Shown in pieces: positions 53,467-60,692 of a stretch of DNA of 64,000 nucleotides; the stretch's first letter is position 1; each line of letters starts with the position of its first letter. Position numbers and translations under genes: made by a program. This DNA is from a bacterium (GTDB lineage Bacteria > Electryoneota > RPQS01): the NCBI GenBank assembly GCA_023382385.1, contig JAHDVH010000003.1:62001-126000 (forward strand). The letters run 5' to 3'. A model generated the notes under the pieces. That model had not been told where the DNA came from, did not search any database, and saw only the letters and a list, made by a program, of their open reading frames with translations.

Positions 53467-54099
53467 CTACTCCTCAACCTGCTTCTTCTCGCGAATTACT
53501 TCCGGTTCAGCTGCTGCACCTTCAACTCCGGCGCCAGCCTCCGCTTCCAACTCGGCCTTCTTGCCGCTCACGTGCGCTATGACCGATTGGGGGTCTCCAT
53601 GAACGGTGATTCCCTCGATCGAGATATCCTGAATACGCACGGCGTCGCCGATATGGAGGTTTGTCACATCGACGTCAATATGACTGGGCATTGCATCAGG
53701 AAGACACTCTATCTCAAGTTCATATAGAATGACGTCGAGGATACCGTTCTCGGTCTTGACGCCGTAAGACACGCCGACGGCATGGACCGGAACACGCACT
53801 CTGATGCTCTGGCTCAAATCAACGCCCATCAGGTCAACGTGCAGAACTTCTCCAAACACCGGATGGCGCTGCACTTCGCGAATGACGCACGGCAGCGTCT
53901 GGCCGGAGACTCTCAAGTCAATCACGGCCGTTTCCTTACGAAGCAAGCGACCAAGCTCGATCGAGTCAAAAGACACGTGCTTGACTTCGTGCTTGGCGTT
54001 ATAGTATACCCCGGGGATACGGCCACTTTTGCGAAGCTGGTGGCCTTTAGGCTCGCTCGGCTTGCGCGGTTCAGCGGAAAGAATTGCGTGCTCTGACAT
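53467..54099 (-). CDS. rplY: Ribosomal protein L25 / general stress protein Ctc
   Basis: 210 aa, two-domain TL5/CTC form. N-terminal L25 domain binding 5S rRNA (SGRIPGVYYNAKHEVKHVSF, LPCVIREVQRHPVFGEVLHVDL) and C-terminal TL5 domain (SYGVKTENGILDVILYELEIECLPDAMPSHIDVDV). The tail is Glu/Ala-rich. It lies between prs and pth. Confidence 0.94.
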   Translation of the reverse strand: MSEHAILSAEPRKPSEPKGHQLRKSGRIPGVYYNAKHEVKHVSFDSIELGRLLRKETAVIDLRVSGQTLPCVIREVQRHPVFGEVLHVDLMGVDLSQSIRVRVPVHAVGVSYGVKTENGILDVILYELEIECLPDAMPSHIDVDVTNLHIGDAVRIQDISIEGITVHGDPQSVIAHVSGKKAELEAEAGAGVEGAAAEPEVIREKKQVEE

Positions 54100-54125
54100 G
54101 GTTTGCTATAGGTGATTTTGAATGA

Positions 54126-55145
54126 TCAATCGGTTGTACTGGATCCAGCCAACGCTTCAATTTCGCGTTGGTCAACCATTAGTTCACGCTCCTCGTCATG
54201 CGAGTCGAGGAACAGATGACTGATGGACTCTTCTCCGTGAATGCGGCGAATAGCTCCCGCGAACAATTTCGCGGTTGAGAGTTTGGAAATCTTGTGAAAC
54301 TGATGTTCGCGTGGCGTGGGAAGCGTATCACATACCCACAAGCGAGTGATCTCGCTGGCTTCAATACGATCCACAGCGGCACCGGACAATACAGGGTGGG
54401 TTATCGCGCCGTAGATGTCCAGACATCCACGGTCTTTGAGCATCGCAATTGTCGCGGCAAGCGTTCCGGCAGTATCGACAATGTCGTCAACGATCAGGCA
54501 GTTCTTGCCGCGAACATCTCCAATCAGATTCAGTGCGACAGCTTGATTGGGTCCGGTCCGGAACTTGTCGACAATCACAAATTCCGTTTTCAAATAGTTG
54601 GCGTAGAAGCGCGCAAGCTTTGTAGATCCTACGTCAGGCGCAACGATAACGAGATTGGGCACCGGCTGAACCGAAAAAAGATCGATGAACAGCCGCGAAG
54701 CCATCAGATGATCAAAGGGAATGTTAAAGAACCCCTGAATCTGTGGTGCGTGCAGGTCCATCGTCAGAATGCGATGTATACCAGCGGCCTGCAAAAGATC
54801 GGCGACGAGTCTTGAAGTGATGGCGACACGGGGGCCATCTTTTCTATCCTGTCGTGCGTAACCGTAGTAGGGCACTACTGCCGTGATGCGAGCCGCGCTA
54901 GCGCGCTTGGCGGCATCCACCATGATAAGCAACTCAAGCAGGTTTTCAGCAGGCGGACATGTCGGCTGAATCAGAAAGACATCTCGGCCTCGGATGTTCT
55001 CCTCAAACTGCACTCCGATTTCGCCATCGGAAAACCGGCTAATCTTCACTTCGCCCAACGGCTGGCCTAGTCCGGCAGCAATTCGTTCGCCGAGCGCACG
55101 ATGGGCCGTTCCGCTGAAGATCTTCAGTTTGTAGCTATCCGGCAA
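54126..55145 (-). CDS. prs: Ribose-phosphate pyrophosphokinase
   Basis: 339 aa. Makes PRPP from ribose-5-phosphate and ATP. Signatures: KIFSGTAHRALGERIA, FSDGEIGVQFEENIRGRDVFLIQPT, the flexible loop YYGYARQDRKDGPR, DLHAPQIQGFFNIPFDHL, and the PRPP-binding CLIVDDIVDTAGTLA. The C-terminus is about 20 residues longer than usual. It is followed by rplY (26 nt). Confidence 0.96.
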   Translation of the reverse strand: MPDSYKLKIFSGTAHRALGERIAAGLGQPLGEVKISRFSDGEIGVQFEENIRGRDVFLIQPTCPPAENLLELLIMVDAAKRASAARITAVVPYYGYARQDRKDGPRVAITSRLVADLLQAAGIHRILTMDLHAPQIQGFFNIPFDHLMASRLFIDLFSVQPVPNLVIVAPDVGSTKLARFYANYLKTEFVIVDKFRTGPNQAVALNLIGDVRGKNCLIVDDIVDTAGTLAATIAMLKDRGCLDIYGAITHPVLSGAAVDRIEASEITRLWVCDTLPTPREHQFHKISKLSTAKLFAGAIRRIHGEESISHLFLDSHDEERELMVDQREIEALAGSSTTD

Positions 55146-55210
55146 TCACTCGCTCCGGGTTTGCGGCAGCGACCGTCGTTGTCATCACTCTATTTACCAA
55201 GCCCAACTCG

Positions 55211-55283
55211 CTGGGGCGGAAGGACTCGAACCTCCGAATGGCAGGACCAAAACCTGCTGCCTTACCAACTTGGCTACGCCCCA
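55211..55283 (-). tRNA. tRNA-Gln (anticodon TTG)
   Basis: 73 nt. The acceptor stem TGGGGCG/CGCCCCA begins with U1-A72 and ends with discriminator G73, both typical of tRNA-Gln. The anticodon TTG is at 55248-55250, within the stem GCAGG/CCTGC. The T arm GGAGG-TTCGAGT-CCTTC has one G-U pair. The CCA is not encoded. It lies between spoVG and prs, where Bacillus has glmU. Confidence 0.95.
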
Positions 55284-55299
55284 ATACTTTCACTAAAAC

Positions 55300-55608
55300 T
55301 CAATCCCTGGTGCTTAGGTGTCCATGCCCCGGAGCTACCGGTCTGACAGCTGCTTCATCCGAAAGTCGTTTGAACTCTTCCAGAATCTGCGTCTCAATCT
55401 GGCGGCGAAACTCATTGGTGATTGGATGGGCAATGTCCTTGTACGTGCCGTCTTCGAGTTTGCGGCTTGGCATGCACACGAACAATCCTTCCTTGCCTTC
55501 AATAATCTTCAGCCCTCGAACGACGAAGACATCGTCAAACGTAATGTTCACGAATGCCTTCAACTTGTCCTCGTCCCGAAGGTTAATGTGAATCTCCGTA
55601 ATGGTCAC
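55300..55608 (-). CDS. spoVG: SpoVG family RNA/DNA-binding regulator
   Basis: 102 aa. Core signature: MTITEIHINLRDEDKLKAFVNITFDDVFVVRGLKIIEGKEGLFVCMPSRK, then YKDIAHPITNEFRRQIETQILEEF. SpoVG proteins bind nucleic acids and modulate gene expression in both Firmicutes and non-sporulating phyla, so the name does not imply spores. It is placed between ispE and tRNA-Gln/prs. Confidence 0.95.
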   Translation of the reverse strand: MTITEIHINLRDEDKLKAFVNITFDDVFVVRGLKIIEGKEGLFVCMPSRKLEDGTYKDIAHPITNEFRRQIETQILEEFKRLSDEAAVRPVAPGHGHLSTRD

Positions 55609-55641
55609 AACACAACCCTCTGCTTCCCATGCGAGAATGAC

Positions 55642-56559
55642 CTATCCCAATGTCTTTCGAGTGCGAGCCACGGCGCGGCTCATCGTGACACGCACTTTCT
55701 CACGGGCAAGTTTGTGAGCAGCCTCACTTGCCTGTTCTTGGCTTTCAAAAACCCCGAAAACGGTAGAGCCGCTTCCCGAGAGCAGGGCGTACCTTGCCCC
55801 CGCCTCAAGAAGCTGGTCTCGGATTAGCCGGAGTGCCGGAACCTTGTGGAAAACTATAATTTCCAAATCGTTAAGAGGGGATGTTTCAGGGTATACCCCG
55901 CCCTTTTCGGCAAGCTGCAGAGGACTAAATATAACATTCTTCTCCACTTCTGTCAAGCGCTGCTGAAACTCGGCGAAGACGTGGGCTGTTGACGAACCGT
56001 AGGGGGGTGTGACGAGAAGGAACACTCCTTCAGCGCGCCCTTCCAGTGGTGTGACAATATCTCCCCGTCCATTTGCCCTTGCCAGCCCGCCTGTCAGGAA
56101 GAACGGGCAGTCCGCTCCAAGCTCCCGAGCAAGAGGCATCAGGCTTGAGAGTGGCCAAGAAAGTCCCCAAAGGTGATTCAGACCGATAAGAGCTATGGCG
56201 GCATTAGACGACCCGCCTCCCACCCCACCCTGGATTGGGAGGCGCTTATGGAGCACTACTGACCCCGTCAAAGGCAACGATCCAGCCCTCGCAAGCAGCC
56301 GCGCAGCCCGAACCACAAGATTTGAATCGTCTGAGGGCAGATCTGCGCCCTCCGTTCTGACGGTGAACTCACGCGACTGGCGGAATTCGAGCTCGTCGTA
56401 CCAGTCCAACTCCTGAAAAACTGTCTCCAGCTCGTGGTAACCGTCTTCCCGCTTGCCGAGCACGCGCAGCGAAAGGTTGACTTTTGCAGGCGATCTCAGA
56501 GCAAAGCCATCTGAGAGTTCCGTGTAATCAGGATACGACAGTGTGAACGGGGGCGTCAT
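55642..56559 (-). CDS. ispE: 4-diphosphocytidyl-2-C-methyl-D-erythritol kinase
   Basis: GHMP kinase of the MEP isoprenoid pathway, about 305 aa. Motifs: SPAKVNLSLRVLGKREDGYHELETVF, the ATP-binding LPIQGGVGGGSSNAA, and YALLSGSGSTVFGVFE near the C-terminus. The ATG at 56559 is chosen. The upstream in-frame start at 56610 would place the first codons inside a terminator hairpin and add 17 residues unlike the family. Confidence 0.94.
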   Translation of the reverse strand: MTPPFTLSYPDYTELSDGFALRSPAKVNLSLRVLGKREDGYHELETVFQELDWYDELEFRQSREFTVRTEGADLPSDDSNLVVRAARLLARAGSLPLTGSVVLHKRLPIQGGVGGGSSNAAIALIGLNHLWGLSWPLSSLMPLARELGADCPFFLTGGLARANGRGDIVTPLEGRAEGVFLLVTPPYGSSTAHVFAEFQQRLTEVEKNVIFSPLQLAEKGGVYPETSPLNDLEIIVFHKVPALRLIRDQLLEAGARYALLSGSGSTVFGVFESQEQASEAAHKLAREKVRVTMSRAVARTRKTLG

Positions 56560-56571
56560 GCGGATGAGGTG

Positions 56572-56608
56572 AAATAAGACGGCTCCGCACATGATTCTGT
56601 ACGGAGCC
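56572..56608 (-). terminator. Intrinsic terminator between BY-kinase and ispE
   Basis: On the minus strand GGCTCCGTACA pairs with TGTGCGGAGCC (11 bp, one G-U) around GAATCA, followed by GTCTTATTT. It ends only about 12 nt before the chosen ispE start, so it either separates the exopolysaccharide operon from ispE or works as a leader attenuator. Confidence 0.7.
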
Positions 56609-56632
56609 ACTTTGTGAAAGCAGAACTTTGCG

Positions 56633-58927
56633 TCAGGTCATCTCGGAAACATCAGAAGAAGAGCGCTGCGTGCTGTGATCCCGCGATACTTTGCGCTTTT
56701 TCTTCTTTGCTCCGGATTCTGAACCGTAGTAGTAATAATACTGGTAATAGTGGAAGTAGTAATAATAGGACCCGTACATCTTCTTAATGTCCAGTCCATT
56801 CAACACCACGCCCAAAACATGTGAACCAACATTCTGAATCAGGTTGATCGCCCGCTTCAACTCGGAACGACCAGTCATCCCGGAACTTACGACAACGATA
56901 GTCGCGTCGGCACGTGTGGTCAAAATTGCTGCATCAGTAACAGCGACGACGGGGGGGCTATCCAGCAGCACAATATCGTACCGCGCGCGCGCCTCATCCA
57001 GAAATGCCTTCATACGCTCTGAACCAACCATTTCGGCAGGATTTGGAGGAATATCGCCTGCCGTAATCAAATCCAGATTCTCAACCTCCGTACGCTTGAT
57101 CACATCGTTGAATGACAAGGATCCTATCAATACGTTCGTGAGGCCATACATCCTGTCAACATTGAAGAAATTGTGCAGCGTCGGCCTGCGCAGGTCGCTG
57201 TCAACAAGCAGAACACGAGATCCCATTTGCGCAAACGTCGTCGCCAAATTGACGCAGGTTGTGGACTTTCCTTCCTTCGTCGCCGACGACGTCATCAATA
57301 TCACACGTTTCGGGTTGTCTATATCGGAAAACTGAATGTTGGTCCGCAAACTCCTGTAAGCTTCGCTGATTGGCGACTTCGGCGAGAACTTTGTGATCAT
57401 CTTCGACTCTAACCGAACTTCGTCGGCTCTCGTCAAAGACTTGCCTTTGCGCTTCATGCGACGGCGAATCTCGTCAACGTTCACTACAGGTATCGTTCCA
57501 AGCGGAGTCAAGCCCATTCGCTCAAGCTCTTCAGGCGTCTTAATTGTATCATCCAGAAGATCGATCAGCAACGTTATGCCAACTCCGAGCGCGAGACCAA
57601 AGAGCATCCCGAAGAGAATGTTGAGTTTCTTGCGCGGCTTAACCGGCTCTTCCGGCGGCTTGGCAGTATCCACGATCTCTACACCTGCAGACTTAGCTGC
57701 CTCGCTGATACGCGCTTCCTCATACTTCTCGTTAAGAATCAAATATAATTCTTCGTTAAGCTTTCGGTCACGGGTCAGCCGAGCCAGCACGAGAGTCTTT
57801 TCGGGCAATTGCTCAAGCTGGTAGTCAATGTTCGAAATTGCAGCGCGAAGTGCTTCGGCCCGGGCCGTCAGCGCTTTAATCTCAACTTCGCTCTTCAGAA
57901 TATTGTCAAAGAGCTCCTGCGATGTCTTCAGCGGCTGAATTGACCCGCCAGATCCGGCAATCTTGCGAACTTCCTCAACGAGTTTGCCTTTGATCGTCTC
58001 GATCTCGTTCTCGAGAGCCTGAATGGTAACATCGGTGCCCGGCCCTGGATTGGACACGAGCGAAGCGAGACGGCTTTGCTTGTCTGCAATTTCCCGTTGA
58101 AGCGTTTCAATAATCGGGCTTGTGACGTTAGTCATGTCCTCGACCAACGCCCCGCGAACATCCTCAAGCTGACTTTTCAGATAGTCTTTTCTTCGAAGCT
58201 CGGCATTCAGGTCACTCTCAGTGGCGTTGTACAAAGCATGCATATCCGCGGACTGCGTGACCAAGTTTCTTGATTCCTCGTCCAAGGCGGCGACGCCACG
58301 ACTCTCTTTATACGATCGCTCCAGTTCCTCGGACTGGGAAAGCTGATCGCGAACGACTTCAAGCTGCTGCTCAAGAAACTGCCTAATTTCGGAGACTTCA
58401 CCACGAGCACTACGTAATTTGTAACGATAATACTCTTCAGCAATCGCATTGGCAAGGAATGCCGCTTCAAAGGCGGAGTGCGCTCGAACCGATACACGTA
58501 GAATGTCGGTATCCTTCAAGTTCTCCACACTGGTATTAAACCTCAGCATTCGAACACGATCATCAAAAGTTATCGTGTTCCCTTCCATATCAACTTCCCG
58601 CATGATTTCGAGTTCGCTGCGATACGGAGAGTCTGCCAGCGAGCGAAGCACATCCTCGGCTATGCGCCTGCTGCGCAGCAACTCCGTCTCATTCAAGTTT
58701 CTCGTCTTTCGATATGGAAGCGGCTCAGTATTGAGTATTGACGCGTCTACCGGATCCACATCCAGAATCAGCATGCTTGCCGATGCAGTGTATACGGGCT
58801 GCATTCGATACGTCAGGTATGTCGTTGCGGCGACGACCGCAAAAAAGCAGCCAATGATAATCCAGCGGCCACGGAACAAGACGCGGAAATACTCGGAGAA
58901 TCGATTCTGGGATTCCTGAAAACTCAA
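56633..58927 (-). CDS. Polysaccharide co-polymerase / bacterial tyrosine autokinase (Wzc-like)
   Basis: 764 aa. The N-terminal Wzz domain is flanked by two membrane helices (about 20-42 and 435-455), with long periplasmic coiled coils between. The C-terminal kinase has Walker A SSATKEGKST (547-556), Walker A' VDSDLRRP (about 575-582), Walker B IVLLDSPP (652-659), and a Tyr cluster with 12 tyrosines at 718-734 for autophosphorylation. A basic tail (KKKKRK) follows. It controls chain length and export of capsule or exopolysaccharide. Other polysaccharide genes are not in the window apart from the neighbouring flippase-like protein. Confidence 0.93.
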   Translation of the reverse strand: MSFQESQNRFSEYFRVLFRGRWIIIGCFFAVVAATTYLTYRMQPVYTASASMLILDVDPVDASILNTEPLPYRKTRNLNETELLRSRRIAEDVLRSLADSPYRSELEIMREVDMEGNTITFDDRVRMLRFNTSVENLKDTDILRVSVRAHSAFEAAFLANAIAEEYYRYKLRSARGEVSEIRQFLEQQLEVVRDQLSQSEELERSYKESRGVAALDEESRNLVTQSADMHALYNATESDLNAELRRKDYLKSQLEDVRGALVEDMTNVTSPIIETLQREIADKQSRLASLVSNPGPGTDVTIQALENEIETIKGKLVEEVRKIAGSGGSIQPLKTSQELFDNILKSEVEIKALTARAEALRAAISNIDYQLEQLPEKTLVLARLTRDRKLNEELYLILNEKYEEARISEAAKSAGVEIVDTAKPPEEPVKPRKKLNILFGMLFGLALGVGITLLIDLLDDTIKTPEELERMGLTPLGTIPVVNVDEIRRRMKRKGKSLTRADEVRLESKMITKFSPKSPISEAYRSLRTNIQFSDIDNPKRVILMTSSATKEGKSTTCVNLATTFAQMGSRVLLVDSDLRRPTLHNFFNVDRMYGLTNVLIGSLSFNDVIKRTEVENLDLITAGDIPPNPAEMVGSERMKAFLDEARARYDIVLLDSPPVVAVTDAAILTTRADATIVVVSSGMTGRSELKRAINLIQNVGSHVLGVVLNGLDIKKMYGSYYYYFHYYQYYYYYGSESGAKKKKRKVSRDHSTQRSSSDVSEMT

Positions 58928-58941
58928 GTTTACCTCTATTC

Positions 58942-60063
58942 TTAAGGCGAACTACCGCTAACGGTTCTAACTTCGGTGACTCCCGCGCTTTGGTGATCCA
59001 CGTCTACAGGAGTCTGAAATGACAGTCCATATTTCCAGAAGAATGCCAGTCCCATGATTGTCAACGGCAAGTAGTTCAAAGCGTGAAGCAGGACGGCAAA
59101 CGCCGCTGCGCGGTCACCCGGTACCTGAAAAAGACTAAGTCCCAATACCGCAACACCGTGATACGTCCCAACGGCGCCCGGTGCACCCGGAATTACAAAC
59201 CCGATTGTAGTGACTACCAGCATGACCAGCACCGAACCCACCACGTCTTTATAGATCAGCGGATACTCCGGGCCAGTCAGTCTGACAGCCGCCATCACCA
59301 GATAAACCATGATTGCGTACATCGCCCATAGCACCAGTGAAGAAATCGCAAGCTTCCATGCTAACTCCCTCCGCCCCATCACGCCCAAACCAGCACTGAA
59401 CGTGGAAAGAACAGTGAGAATCTTGCTGCCAAGTCTTGAAGGCAGAACGCTCAGCACTTTGCCTGTCCACTTCAGTGCGCGAGTGCGGTCAACTCCCAGC
59501 CACACACAGAATCCACCCAGAACAAACGCGGCGGCCGACAGTAAGTACGCAGCACTCCGCAATCTATCAGGGAGCGGATAAATAATCAGTGCGGCGCCAA
59601 TATATGGCACCATGTACACAAGATCAATCAGTCTCTCGGCGACAATCGTTCCAAAAGCTGCCGACCGTGACATGCCGGTCAATTGATTGACGACTTGCGC
59701 GCGGTAGACTTCCCCCAGTCGCATTGGAAGAAGATTGTTTGCCATGTAGCCAATCGTCATCGTGCCAAAAGTCGGAACCAACCTTATGCTCGTCAATGTA
59801 TTCAAGGTCAGCTGCCAACGCCAAGCACGGATAAAAAGCGTCGTAAAAAAGAACACCCCCGCGATGAGGATATACTTCCACTCCGCATGAGCTATTGCGC
59901 TACCTAACTCAGCAAGGTTGAACCGAGGGTAGCCAAAGAGCGCTTCGGCAATCCCCATCTTTCCTGTCAACAGATCCCCGAACTTCGGCTTGAATGCCGT
60001 CAGAAAGAGAAAGAATCCACTGATGCCGAGGCTGACCAGAATCCGAGTTAGTTTCTTATTCAT
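58942..60063 (-). CDS. UPF0104/LPG-synthase-TM family membrane protein
   Basis: 373 aa with about eight helices. Family features: LIAGVFFFTTLFIRAWRWQLTL, TMTIGYMANNLLPMRLGEVYRAQVV, ERLIDLVYMVPY, and FVIPGAPGAVGTYHGVAVLGL. The family contains the flippase domain of MprF and proteins proposed to move lipids across membranes. There is no soluble aminoacyl-transferase domain here, so lipid lysylation is not implied. It lies 14 nt before the BY-kinase gene and may act with it in envelope glycan assembly (inference). Confidence 0.85.
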   Translation of the reverse strand: MNKKLTRILVSLGISGFFLFLTAFKPKFGDLLTGKMGIAEALFGYPRFNLAELGSAIAHAEWKYILIAGVFFFTTLFIRAWRWQLTLNTLTSIRLVPTFGTMTIGYMANNLLPMRLGEVYRAQVVNQLTGMSRSAAFGTIVAERLIDLVYMVPYIGAALIIYPLPDRLRSAAYLLSAAAFVLGGFCVWLGVDRTRALKWTGKVLSVLPSRLGSKILTVLSTFSAGLGVMGRRELAWKLAISSLVLWAMYAIMVYLVMAAVRLTGPEYPLIYKDVVGSVLVMLVVTTIGFVIPGAPGAVGTYHGVAVLGLSLFQVPGDRAAAFAVLLHALNYLPLTIMGLAFFWKYGLSFQTPVDVDHQSAGVTEVRTVSGSSP

Positions 60064-60077
60064 GCAATAATCAGAAG

Positions 60078-60692
60078 CTATCTGGTTCTGAAGTCAATTC
60101 GATTTTCGGCTGGAACCGCGGGTGGAGAGAATAACGACGTATCCAGCCTCACAGACTCCTGCCACATGAGAATTTCGTAACGGCTGCTCACACCATCCTC
60201 ACCCACAAAGCGAATCTCCTTGGGTACACGCTTGCTTCCAGAAAATACCATTTCGACTTCCCCCGTTACTTGCGGAGACGCAGCATCAAGAACAAGAATT
60301 GTGTCACCACCAGCTTCGATCAATCGATGCGGCAGCAGTTCCCGGTCAAGACTAAGGAGTATTGCCTCGGGAGACCACTCAGAGCGTCCCAGTGCATCCT
60401 CAATCAAGAGTGTCTGCTGTCCCTTCAAGAGTCTCCACTGCATGCTGCCAACTTCGCAGTGAGTCCACTCCGGCGTGTCATGATAGAATGCGTCAGGTCG
60501 ACGAAAAACCAGCCGACCTTCAAGTCCTCCTTCCGGGAAATCCGATCCAGTGGCACGGTATCCGATTTCCAGCGAAGGCAAAGAACGCAAATGCCGTTCC
60601 ACGTCGGCGTAGAACTCATTAGCTCGAGTGTCCGCCCAAACGGGAACGGCCAGGGTCAGGAATAGTACTGTCAGCTTATGAAAGTTGTTCAA
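60078..60692 (-). CDS. lolA: Outer-membrane lipoprotein carrier LolA
   Basis: 204 aa with signal peptide MNNFHKLTVLFLTLAVPVWA. The LolA-like half-barrel is indicated by FYADVERHLRSLPSLEIGY, GRLVFRRPDAFYHDTPEW, LLKGQQTLLIEDAL, and EVEMVFSGSKRVPKEIRFV. It carries lipoproteins from the LolCDE transporter to the outer membrane. The start overlaps the ftsK stop by 17 nt, a common ftsK-lolA arrangement. Confidence 0.88.
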   Translation of the reverse strand: MNNFHKLTVLFLTLAVPVWADTRANEFYADVERHLRSLPSLEIGYRATGSDFPEGGLEGRLVFRRPDAFYHDTPEWTHCEVGSMQWRLLKGQQTLLIEDALGRSEWSPEAILLSLDRELLPHRLIEAGGDTILVLDAASPQVTGEVEMVFSGSKRVPKEIRFVGEDGVSSRYEILMWQESVRLDTSLFSPPAVPAENRIDFRTR

